DNA of 6,544 nt from Pseudomonadota bacterium (lineage in GTDB: Bacteria > Pseudomonadota > Gammaproteobacteria > Burkholderiales > Casimicrobiaceae). Shown here one piece after another: positions 1-6,324 of this stretch. The translations under genes and the position numbers were made by a program. Below the pieces are notes generated by a model. The model worked only from the letters and a program-made list of their open reading frames with translations, was not told where the DNA came from and did no database searches. The stretch is from assembly GCA_029571495.1 (NCBI GenBank), contig JAKPSO010000175.1, forward strand, positions 1 through 6,544. Reading direction: 5' to 3'. Positions within the stretch are counted from its first letter, which is position 1. The number at the start of each line of letters is the position of its first letter.

Positions 1-3
1 CTG

Positions 4-33
4 AAAAAAACCGGGTCTTGGCCCGGTTTTTTT
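4..33. terminator. Bidirectional rho-independent terminator
   Basis: A perfect CCGGG/CCCGG stem (11-15 with 22-26) encloses a 6-nt loop. It is flanked by seven A on the left and seven T on the right, so either strand gives a GC stem followed by a U-run, and the A/T tracts can extend the stem to 12 bp. It lies 15 nt beyond the stop of the minus-strand MFS gene and is its likely terminator. The symmetry suggests it also stops a convergent plus-strand gene lying left of the window, which cannot be seen. Confidence 0.93.
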
Positions 34-48
34 ACGCCTGTCACCGGG

Positions 49-1299
49 TCATTTTTGTTCGCTTGACATGAGGTCACGCCGGGCCAACGCCGGAAAAAGT
101 CGCCACCAAAGTGCGGCGATCACAATCGTACCGACGCCGCCTAAGACTACCGATCCGACCGGCCCGAGCCACGCAGCAGTTGCACCCGATTCGAATTCGC
201 CCAACTGATTGCTCGCGCCGATGAACACCGAGTTGACGGCGCTGACGCGGCCACGCATTTCGTCCGGCGTTTCGAGTTGCACGAGCGTTTGCCGGATCAC
301 CACGTTGACCATGTCTGTGCCTCCGGTGACTGCCAACGCGATGAGCGACACCCAAAAATTCGTCGACAGGCCGAACGCCAACGTCGCAAGACCAAAACAG
401 CCAACCGCGATCAGCATCTTTGATCCCACCTGACGCCGTAGCGGCCAGCGCGTCAAAGCGATCGACACAACCAACGCGCCGACGGCTGGCGCCCCGCGCA
501 GCAAGCCGAGACCCCACGCCCCAACGTGCAGGATGTCGCGCGCAAAAATCGGCAACAGCGCCGCCGCGCCGCCCAGCAACACCGCGAACAGATCAAGCGA
601 AATCGCGCCGAGCACCACTTTTCGATTTGCGATGAACGACACCCCTGCCAGCAAGCTCTCGACCGTCAACACGTTGTCCGAGCTGTCTGATCGAAAGTAA
701 TGAATCGTTGCCGCGCATAGCGCTCCAACGACAAAGAGCGCCGCGCACGAGGCATAGACCGTTGCCGCGCCCGCGACGAAGAGCGCGCCACCGAGCGCAG
801 GCCCCGCGATGATCGCAGCTTGTAGACCCGAAGCGCTGAACGCCATAGCTTGCGGCAGCAAGGCAGGTGATACGAGCTTCGCGATGAGCGCTTGCTGCGC
901 TGGCATCTGAAAGGCGCGAGAGACGCCAAGCAGAATCGAAATCGTCAGCAGCCCATTGCGAGACATCCACTCTCCGTGCGGATTCGCTGCCGAAGTCTGG
1001 AGGCTCGCCACACACAAAAGCACTGCGACGACGCACTGAAGCAACAAGCACGCGGTCACAATTCGTACACGACTAAAGCGATCAGCCACGTAGCCAGCGG
1101 GCAATGCCAAGAGTAGCGCCGGCGCGAATTGGTACAGCCCCACGAGACCCAGATCCCAGGCTTGATTGGTCAGTTCGTACATCTGCCAACCGACCGCAAC
1201 CATTAGCATTTGGCTCGCAGCGGTGCCCGCCAAGCGGGCGAACCAGAAGCGCATGAACGCTCGCTCGGCGAACAGCGCACGAAAAGTGTTTTTGACCAT
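49..1299 (-). CDS. MFS exporter, EntS-like (MFS_3 type)
   Basis: A 416-residue inner-membrane transporter of the major facilitator superfamily, expected to export a small molecule using the proton gradient. The sequence is almost wholly hydrophobic, with about 12 likely membrane segments spread from residue 20 to 400. The MFS motif A between TM2 and TM3 is visible at residues 69-79 (GYVADRFSRVR). The C-terminal stretch TPDEMRGRVSAVNS (344-357), followed by FIGASNQLGEFESG (359-372), is typical of the enterobactin-exporter EntS-like branch. The length fits that branch. Family membership does not fix the substrate: no siderophore biosynthesis gene is nearby, so siderophore export is not implied. 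The ATG at 1299 is preferred over M16 because the N-terminal segment before TM1 is usual in the family. No Shine-Dalgarno sequence is seen, and a -10-like element sits only 8 nt upstream. The gene is divergent from the EEP/ClsB pair and ends at a strong terminator. Confidence 0.92.
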   Translation of the reverse strand: MVKNTFRALFAERAFMRFWFARLAGTAASQMLMVAVGWQMYELTNQAWDLGLVGLYQFAPALLLALPAGYVADRFSRVRIVTACLLLQCVVAVLLCVASLQTSAANPHGEWMSRNGLLTISILLGVSRAFQMPAQQALIAKLVSPALLPQAMAFSASGLQAAIIAGPALGGALFVAGAATVYASCAALFVVGALCAATIHYFRSDSSDNVLTVESLLAGVSFIANRKVVLGAISLDLFAVLLGGAAALLPIFARDILHVGAWGLGLLRGAPAVGALVVSIALTRWPLRRQVGSKMLIAVGCFGLATLAFGLSTNFWVSLIALAVTGGTDMVNVVIRQTLVQLETPDEMRGRVSAVNSVFIGASNQLGEFESGATAAWLGPVGSVVLGGVGTIVIAALWWRLFPALARRDLMSSEQK

Positions 1300-1307
1300 C
1301 GAACTTG

Positions 1308-1316
1308 AGCATAGCA
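1308..1316 (-). promoter_or_regulatory. Candidate extended -10 for the MFS gene
   Basis: Read on the minus strand, these bases are TGCTATGCT, a TG-N extended -10 with hexamer TATGCT. No good -35 hexamer is seen 16-18 bp upstream, which is tolerable for an extended -10. The hexamer ends 8 nt before the MFS ATG, so transcription would begin at or within a few bases of the start codon, giving an almost leaderless mRNA. This is a weak call made from the sequence alone. Confidence 0.35.
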
Positions 1317-1370
1317 GCGCGGTTACGAACGTCGCTCGGTGGCGTGCGCAACTGCGTTAGGCTTACGAAC

Positions 1371-2144
1371 ATGCCATCTACGAAATCGAACGCTTCGTCA
1401 CTGAATCTCAAGGTTGCGACGTACAACATCCACAAGGGGTTTTCGCATTTCAATCGGCGCATCGTCGTTCACGACATGCGCGAACGCCTGCGGCTCATGG
1501 GGGCCGACATCGTGTTTCTGCAGGAAGTCGTTGGACACAACGCGCAGCATGTGGAAAATCACGGAGAATGGCCCGATGCGCCGCAGCACGAGTTTCTCGC
1601 GCAGCAGCAATGGCCCGTGGCGGCCTACGGCAAAAATGTGGTGTACGAGCACGGGCACCACGGTAACGCAATACTGTCTCGCTATCCGATGATCCGATTT
1701 GACCATGAGGATATTTCGACTAACCGCATCGAGCAGCGCGGTTTGCTGCACGCCGAAATTGCTGTGCCCGGCTGGGCCGCAACGCTGCATTGTGTGTGCG
1801 TGCATTTGGGACTCCTCGGGCGGTCACGCACCAAACAGGTCGAGGCCGTGTGCGCGCGTATCGAATCACTCGTTCCAGCAGGATCGCCGCTCGTGATCGC
1901 GGGAGACTTCAACGACTGGCGCCGGCGCGCGGGCGACCCGCTGGCGGCGCTTGGCGCGCGTGAAGTGTTCGAAACGATGGGCGGTCGACCTGCGCGAAGC
2001 TTTCCGGCGCGTTTGCCGATTCTTCGGCTCGATCGAATTTACGTGCGCGGCTTCAACGTACAAAGCGTTGACGTCCATCGCGGTCGCGAGTGGGCGCAAC
2101 TCTCCGATCACGCGCCGTTGGCCGCGCAATTGGTGCTCGCGTGA
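1371..2144 (+). CDS. Endonuclease/exonuclease/phosphatase (EEP) family protein, YbhP-like
   Basis: A 257-residue, probably cytosolic, metal-dependent phosphodiesterase or phosphatase of the EEP (DNase I-like) superfamily. The ordered EEP motifs are all present: TYNIHKG with N19, FLQEV with E52, HGNAILSRYP (98-107), VHLG with H145, GDFND with D179 and N181, LDRIY with D221, and the closing SDH at 245-247. The catalytic set therefore looks intact, and the length is near that of E. coli YbhP (about 253). There is no signal peptide or membrane segment. The ATG at 1371 is chosen because conserved sequence begins a few residues later; an in-frame TTG at 1305 would add residues without family support. 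A weak TAGG at 1358-1361 is the only SD-like sequence. The stop overlaps the ClsB start by 4 nt, so the two are probably translationally coupled. In E. coli ybhP also neighbours clsB. The substrate is unknown: lipid phosphodiester or nucleic acid are both possible within the family. Confidence 0.9.
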   Translation: MPSTKSNASSLNLKVATYNIHKGFSHFNRRIVVHDMRERLRLMGADIVFLQEVVGHNAQHVENHGEWPDAPQHEFLAQQQWPVAAYGKNVVYEHGHHGNAILSRYPMIRFDHEDISTNRIEQRGLLHAEIAVPGWAATLHCVCVHLGLLGRSRTKQVEAVCARIESLVPAGSPLVIAGDFNDWRRRAGDPLAALGAREVFETMGGRPARSFPARLPILRLDRIYVRGFNVQSVDVHRGREWAQLSDHAPLAAQLVLA

Positions 2145-3295
2145 ACATCTACCCGCCGGGCAACGATGTGACGCTGCTTCATTGCGGCGCGGAGTTTTTC
2201 CCGGCGCTTGAAGCCGCGATTGATGCGGCCAAGACCGAGGTCCGACTCGAAACATACATCCTTGCGGACGACGAAACGGGACGACGCATCGCGGCGGCAA
2301 TGAAGCGTGCCGTTGACCGCGGCGTTGCCGTTCGCGTAGTGCATGATGGATTTGGCTCGGTCAGTTTTTTGGGGAAGCTCGGCGAACGGATGCGGCAGGA
2401 CGGGATCGAAGTTGCCGTTTTTCGACCCGAAACGTGGTGGAACACGTTTCGCCGGTCGCGGTTGCGCCGTCTGCACCGCAAGCTCGCGATGATTGACGGT
2501 CGAGTGGCGTTTGTCGGCGGCATCAACATCATCGACGACTTGAACATGCCGGATCCGAAACATCCGCGCTTTGACTATGCTGTTCGGGTCGCAGGCCCGC
2601 TCTTAGAGCCCATCCACGCGGCCATGTGCAGTTTGTGGGCGCGGTTGAACCAACACGGCATCGAACGCCTGCGTGCCGTCATGGACGCGTTCCCGCCTAA
2701 CGCTGCCGCGGCGGGAGACCATCACGCGTGGTTTGCATTTCGCGATAACGTCTCACACCGCCGTGACATCGAGCGCGAATACCTCACGGCGATCTTGGCA
2801 GCGAAGCAGGATATTCTCATTGCCAACGCGTACTTCTTTCCGGGGCGCAGGTTCCGCCGTGCGTTGCTGCGCGCGCGACGGCGCGGGGTTCGCATCCGAT
2901 TGCTCTTGCAGGGGCGACAAGAGTACATGCTGCAGCACTACGCCACGCGCGCGCTGTACGGGACACTTCTTGATGTCGGTGTCGAAATATTTGAATACAA
3001 GCGCAGCTTCTTGCACGCGAAGGTTGCGGTGGTTGATGGCGAATGGGCGACCGTGGGCTCCTCCAACATTGATCCGTTCAGCTTGCAGCTCGCACGTGAG
3101 GCGAACGTCTTCGTGCGTGATCGACGCTTTGCGGAGACCCTTCGGACAAGCCTGGAAACGGCCATTACCGTGGACTCCGAGGCGGTGCATCAACAGCGCT
3201 GGAGCACGCGCCCCTTGCTTGACCGGATGCTCACTTGGGCACTCTACGGCGTTGCGCGTGCGATGATGAGCGTGTTGGGCTACGGCCGCAACTGA
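2141..3295 (+). CDS. clsB: ClsB-type cardiolipin synthase (phospholipase D family)
   Basis: A 384-residue phosphatidyl transferase of the phospholipase D superfamily, expected at the inner face of the cytoplasmic membrane making cardiolipin and/or phosphatidylglycerol. Two complete HKD motifs are visible: HRKLAMID (H112, K114, D119), followed by GGIN, and HAKVAVVD (H292, K294, D299), followed by GSSNIDPFS. The N-terminus (NDVTLLHCGAEFFPAL) matches the ClsB pattern and has no N-terminal membrane helices, unlike ClsA. A hydrophobic or amphipathic C-terminal stretch (360-381) may attach it to the membrane. Length is slightly below E. coli ClsB (413). The GTG at 2141 is chosen over an upstream in-frame ATG at 2090: it begins right at the conserved region and forms the 4-nt GTGA overlap with the EEP stop, whereas ATG 2090 would add 17 unconserved residues inside the EEP gene. 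No SD is evident, so coupling to the upstream gene is likely. A nuclease role for the HKD fold is less likely given two HKD repeats and the ClsB-like start. Confidence 0.92.
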   Translation: MNIYPPGNDVTLLHCGAEFFPALEAAIDAAKTEVRLETYILADDETGRRIAAAMKRAVDRGVAVRVVHDGFGSVSFLGKLGERMRQDGIEVAVFRPETWWNTFRRSRLRRLHRKLAMIDGRVAFVGGINIIDDLNMPDPKHPRFDYAVRVAGPLLEPIHAAMCSLWARLNQHGIERLRAVMDAFPPNAAAAGDHHAWFAFRDNVSHRRDIEREYLTAILAAKQDILIANAYFFPGRRFRRALLRARRRGVRIRLLLQGRQEYMLQHYATRALYGTLLDVGVEIFEYKRSFLHAKVAVVDGEWATVGSSNIDPFSLQLAREANVFVRDRRFAETLRTSLETAITVDSEAVHQQRWSTRPLLDRMLTWALYGVARAMMSVLGYGRN

Positions 3296-3344
3296 GCGCA
3301 TGCCCATTTTGATCAATCTACACGGGTCGTTCCAGCGTAGGCAT

Positions 3345-3375
3345 TTGACGCGCAAGGTCTGCGCATTCCTATAAT
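3345..3375 (+). promoter_or_regulatory. Sigma70-type promoter of the response regulator gene
   Basis: TTGACG (3345-3350) matches the -35 consensus in five of six positions, and TATAAT (3370-3375) is a perfect -10. The 19-bp spacer is longer than the optimal 17. The -10 ends 7 nt before the ATG at 3383, so the predicted transcript begins at or beside the start codon. It sits in the 87-nt gap after clsB, where no terminator is seen, so read-through from the upstream pair is also possible. Confidence 0.65.
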
Positions 3376-3382
3376 CACTAGG

Positions 3383-4312
3383 ATGAACGACACCTCGGAC
3401 TCGAAAGACGGCAGCACGGTGCGCGCACTGCGGACAGTCCAACTCGTCGGCTTCAGTTCGCGTGATCGCGAGCTTCTGCGTTTGTTCTTGCGTCGCCCGC
3501 CCGGTGCCGGCGTCAGTCTGAGTGTTGTGGACGGCAAAGCGGATTTGCTGATTTGCAATACAGCTAGCACGCCGGAAACGATGGAAATTCTGCGGTCGCG
3601 CGATTTGGCGCAGCCGGCCATCGGCATCGTGTCGCGCTACGAGCGTACCGCGCCGTTCTATCAAGTTACTCAGGACAGTCAACTACTCTTTTCGCTCGCG
3701 CAGGCCATCAATCGCATCCGCGAAGGCTGGGTCGCTCCCGTTCCTGTTGCGGAAACCACGGATTCCGAACTTGCGGCTACGTCGTCGGATCGTGAAGTGG
3801 ACATCGACCTTTACGCGACGCCCGCAGCTCGGCAAGCGACAGATGTGTCGCGCACAGCGTTGACGCCAACGGCGGAACCCGGAACCGCTGCCGCCATTGC
3901 GGTTACCGCCGGCTTGCCGTGGCAGCAGGCGCTTACGGTTTTGGTGATTGATGACTCGCACTTCTCGCGCGAGGCGGTCTCAGCGGCCCTGATCAAGGTC
4001 GGCTTTAGCGTGACCACCGCCGAAGGCGGCGAAGAGGGGTTGCGTCTGGCGGCTGCGCGGCACTTCGATGTCGCGTTGGTGGATTTTGAGATGCCCGGGA
4101 TGCGTGGGCCGGAAGTTCTGCGAAAGCTACGCGCGCTCGGCTCGAGAGCGCCGTCCGTGCTGATGATGCTCACCTCGCGCTCGGGCGCGGTCGACCGCCT
4201 TCGCGCCAAATTCGCGGGCTGCGACGCGTACCTCACAAAGCCCACTCGCATGCGTGAATTCCTCGACACACTGCGCGCTCTTGCGGCGGACGGGAAGCTC
4301 AAGCGCTCGTGA
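3383..4312 (+). CDS. Response regulator: degenerate N-terminal domain plus CheY-like receiver
   Basis: A 309-residue soluble signalling protein in three parts. Residues 17-115 look like an alpha/beta domain reminiscent of a receiver (strand TVQLVGFSS, strand ADLLICNTA, strand PAIGIVS, terminal helix LLFSLAQAINRIRE) but lack a phosphoacceptor Asp. Residues about 116-183 form an Ala/Thr/Pro-rich linker. Residues 185-303 are a canonical receiver with acidic pair D190-D191, phosphoacceptor D234 in ALVDFEMPGM, T264 in MLTSRS, and K286-P287 in YLTKP, so phosphorylation should work. No DNA-binding, enzymatic or other output domain follows, so it probably acts by protein contact like CheY, or through the N-terminal half. 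No histidine kinase is in the window, making it locally an orphan. From memory, similarly built regulators occur in Burkholderiales. The ATG at 3383 has no properly spaced SD (AGG directly abuts it) and lies 7 nt after a perfect -10. The stop overlaps the ABC exporter start by 4 nt. Confidence 0.88.
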   Translation: MNDTSDSKDGSTVRALRTVQLVGFSSRDRELLRLFLRRPPGAGVSLSVVDGKADLLICNTASTPETMEILRSRDLAQPAIGIVSRYERTAPFYQVTQDSQLLFSLAQAINRIREGWVAPVPVAETTDSELAATSSDREVDIDLYATPAARQATDVSRTALTPTAEPGTAAAIAVTAGLPWQQALTVLVIDDSHFSREAVSAALIKVGFSVTTAEGGEEGLRLAAARHFDVALVDFEMPGMRGPEVLRKLRALGSRAPSVLMMLTSRSGAVDRLRAKFAGCDAYLTKPTRMREFLDTLRALAADGKLKRS

Positions 4313-6081
4313 CCCTAGTGAGCAACGCCTTCATGCGACCGATACGGATGCTGCTGCCGTATCTCTCGCAACACAAAGCCCGCATCGCCGTCGCACTGAG
4401 TTGCCTGATTTTGGCGAAGGTCGCCAACGTCGGCGTGCCCATGGTTCTCAAGTGGATCGTCGACCGCATGAGCGTCGAAAAGGCGTTGCTCGCGGTGCCA
4501 TTTGCGCTCCTGATCGCGTATGGCGTCGCGCGGCTCTCGGTCACGTTGTTTACCGAGTTGCGTGAGTTTTTCTTTGCGAAAGTGACGCAGCGCTCGGTGC
4601 GTCGTATAGCGCTGCAAACCTTCGAGCACATGCACCGCTTGTCGCTGCGCTTTCACCTCGCGCGACAAACGGGCGGCCTCACGCGCGACATTGAGCGTGG
4701 GACGCGCGGCATCTCGTCGCTCATGAGCTACCTTTTGTTTTCGATCTTCCCGACGCTCGTTGAACTTGCGCTGGTCGCGGGCGTGCTGGCTTGGAATTAC
4801 GATTGGACGTTTGTCACGATTACGCTTGTCACGCTCATCGCCTACATCGCGTACACGATCACCGTCACTGAATGGCGCACCGCGTTTCGCAAGGAAATGA
4901 ACGAGCTCGATTCGAAGGCGAACTCGCGCGCCGTCGACAGTTTGCTCAACTACGAAACGGTGAAGTATTTCGGCAATGAGCACTTTGAAGCTCAGCGCTA
5001 CGATCAAAGTTTGCAGCGCTGGGAACGCGCCGCTGTGCGTTCGCAAACCTCGTTGTCGCTACTCAATCTTGGGCAAAGTTTGTTCATCGCAGCGGGCGCG
5101 AGTCTCGTGATGTGGCGAGCGATTGAAGGTGTGTTGTCTGGTCGCATGACGGTCGGCGACTTGGTGTTGGTCAACGCGTTTCTGATTCAACTTTACGCGC
5201 CACTCAATCATCTGGGCGTGATCTATCGCGAAATTCGACAATCGGTTGCTGATATGGCGCGCATGTTCAATCTCATGAACGAACACCAGGAAGTCGCCGA
5301 TCGCGTTGACGCGACCGCGCTCGGCGCGACGCGGCCAGCGCAAGGTGAGGTTGTGTTTGACGACGTCGCGTTTTCGTATGAGCCTGATCGGCAAATTCTC
5401 AAGGGCGTGAATTTTCATGTGCCCGCTGGGAAAACCTACGCGATTGTTGGTCCCAGCGGAGGCGGCAAGAGCACGCTCGCCCGACTGTTGTTTCGCTTCT
5501 ACGACGTCACCGACGGTGCCATTCGTGTTGATGGCCTCGATGTTCGTGCGTACACGCAGGCAAGTCTGCGCGCGGCCATCGGCATCGTGCCGCAAGACAC
5601 GGTTTTGTTCAACGACACGCTGGGCTACAACCTGCGCTACGGCAATCCCGAAGCGTCCGATGAAGCTGTGCTCGGGGCGATTCGTGCGGCGCATCTGGAC
5701 GCATTCATCGAGAAACTGCCACAGGGATTGGATACGACGGTCGGCGAGCGTGGCCTTAAGCTTTCTGGCGGCGAAAAGCAGCGTGTCGCTATCGCGCGCG
5801 CGATGCTAAAGAATCCGGCGATTCTGATTTTCGACGAGGCGACGTCCGCGCTCGACTCCGAAAGTGAAAAAGCGATTCAAACGGAAATTCGTGCCGTGAG
5901 CGCAAACCGCACGACGCTCATCATCGCGCATCGACTCTCCACCATCGTCGACGCCGATTGCATCCTCGTGATGGATTCAGGCCGCATCGTCGAAAGCGGA
6001 ACACACGCGGAACTCCTCGCGGCGCAGGGACTCTACGCAAGGCTGTGGACGTTGCAGGCGGAGACGATTGCCGAGGCGTAG
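4309..6081 (+). CDS. Atm1/HMT-type ABC exporter (fused permease and ATPase)
   Basis: A 590-residue half-transporter that should dimerise in the inner membrane and use ATP to export a substrate. Residues about 20-315 are a type I exporter membrane domain with five to six helices. FHLARQTGGLTRDIERGTRG (115-134) and LLNYETVKYFGNE (212-224) are hallmarks of the Atm1/ABCB7/HMT1 branch, whose known members bind glutathione-linked sulfur or metal species. Residues about 346-583 are the ATPase: A-loop Y357, Walker A GPSGGGKST (381-389), Q-loop Q429, signature LSGGE (485-489), Walker B ILIFDE (505-510), and switch H541. All catalytic residues are intact and the length is normal. The GTG at 4309 gives a 4-nt overlap with the regulator stop; GTG 4318 and ATG 4333 are in-frame alternatives, and GGGAAG at 4292-4297 is a weak, distant SD. 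Co-transcription with the regulator is likely. Substrate is inferred only from family; heavy-metal tolerance or Fe-S/glutathione export are the main options. Confidence 0.93.
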   Translation: MTLVSNAFMRPIRMLLPYLSQHKARIAVALSCLILAKVANVGVPMVLKWIVDRMSVEKALLAVPFALLIAYGVARLSVTLFTELREFFFAKVTQRSVRRIALQTFEHMHRLSLRFHLARQTGGLTRDIERGTRGISSLMSYLLFSIFPTLVELALVAGVLAWNYDWTFVTITLVTLIAYIAYTITVTEWRTAFRKEMNELDSKANSRAVDSLLNYETVKYFGNEHFEAQRYDQSLQRWERAAVRSQTSLSLLNLGQSLFIAAGASLVMWRAIEGVLSGRMTVGDLVLVNAFLIQLYAPLNHLGVIYREIRQSVADMARMFNLMNEHQEVADRVDATALGATRPAQGEVVFDDVAFSYEPDRQILKGVNFHVPAGKTYAIVGPSGGGKSTLARLLFRFYDVTDGAIRVDGLDVRAYTQASLRAAIGIVPQDTVLFNDTLGYNLRYGNPEASDEAVLGAIRAAHLDAFIEKLPQGLDTTVGERGLKLSGGEKQRVAIARAMLKNPAILIFDEATSALDSESEKAIQTEIRAVSANRTTLIIAHRLSTIVDADCILVMDSGRIVESGTHAELLAAQGLYARLWTLQAETIAEA

Positions 6082-6104
6082 GCACCTTCGTTGGAACCTC
6101 GGCA
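6069..6104 (+). other. 8-bp inverted repeat over the exporter stop codon
   Basis: TGCCGAGG (6069-6076) and CCTCGGCA (6097-6104) are perfectly complementary, with a 20-nt loop that contains the TAG stop of the ABC exporter. No T-run follows directly; the nearest is TTTT at 6118-6121. It is therefore not a classical rho-independent terminator, but could be an mRNA 3' stabilising hairpin or a weak attenuator. Confidence 0.4.
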
Positions 6105-6324
6105 CCAGTAATACAGCTTTTCGCATGAAACGACCGTTGAGTGGTCGATTGCCGAGATTTTTTGAAAACGTCGACAATATAAAAAACGTGGCTATGAGCC
6201 AACTCCAACAGCCGTTGAGCCGGAAAAGCTGTTTACACCTGTCGGCCAATTCGCCTTCGAATCTCCGCACGCCAACCGAACACAATAATTTCAACCTGTA
6301 CTTCACGCCTCAAAGCTTCACCTC
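6082..6324. other. Intergenic gap with short repeats, AT-richer than the flanking genes
   Basis: This 243-nt gap between the ABC exporter and the M16 peptidase is visibly AT-richer than the genes around it. It carries a 10-bp inverted repeat, ACAGCTTTTC (6113-6122) with GGAAAAGCTGT ending at 6232 (one extra G at its start). It also has a repeated CCGTTGAG (6134-6141 and 6212-6219), and CGATTGCCGAG at 6146-6156, which copies 6065-6075 at the end of the exporter gene. An open frame runs through it and ends in the ATGA at the peptidase start, but I do not regard that frame as proven coding. Promoter-like sequence lies at 6149-6183. Confidence 0.6.
6149..6183 (+). promoter_or_regulatory. Candidate promoter region for the M16 peptidase
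   Basis: TTGCCG (6149-6154) and GACAAT (6173-6178) are each four-of-six matches to -35 and -10 at an 18-bp spacing, inside an AT-rich stretch that also holds TATAAA (6178-6183). Transcription from here would give a 5' leader of about 130-140 nt. Another isolated -10-like element, AATAAT, lies at 6284-6289 without a good -35. The call rests on base composition and weak hexamers only. Confidence 0.3.

Noticed and set aside
1305..1370. TTG start 66 nt upstream for the EEP protein
   Set aside because: The extra 22 residues have no family support, occupy the divergent promoter region and overlap the candidate MFS -10. The ATG at 1371 sits just before the conserved first strand.
2090..2140. ATG at 2090 as the ClsB start
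   Set aside because: It would add 17 residues inside the EEP coding region. The GTG at 2141 begins at the conserved ClsB N-terminus and gives a 4-nt stop-start overlap.
1371..3295. Nuclease plus PLD-fold pair as a new defence system
   Set aside because: The HKD protein has two HKD motifs with GGIN and GSSN contexts and a ClsB-like N-terminus, and the EEP partner matches the known ybhP-clsB neighbourhood. No mobile element or other defence gene is nearby.
3296..3344. Terminator between clsB and the regulator gene
   Set aside because: Only a short TTGATCAA palindrome (3309-3316) is present, with no GC stem and no T-run.
2753..3682. Long minus-strand open frame of 309 codons opposite clsB and the regulator
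   Set aside because: It is antisense to two genes with intact family motifs, spans their intergenic promoter, and its translation is Arg/His/Gln-rich with no recognisable domain, as expected of a shadow frame in GC-rich DNA.
4315..5046. Minus-strand open frame of 243 codons opposite the ABC exporter
   Set aside because: It is antisense to a fully conserved membrane domain, with charged low-quality translation and no motif.
6069..6104. Rho-independent terminator after the ABC exporter
   Set aside because: The stem is good, but the 20-nt loop is large, the stop codon lies in the loop and no T-run follows directly. It is kept only as an inverted repeat.
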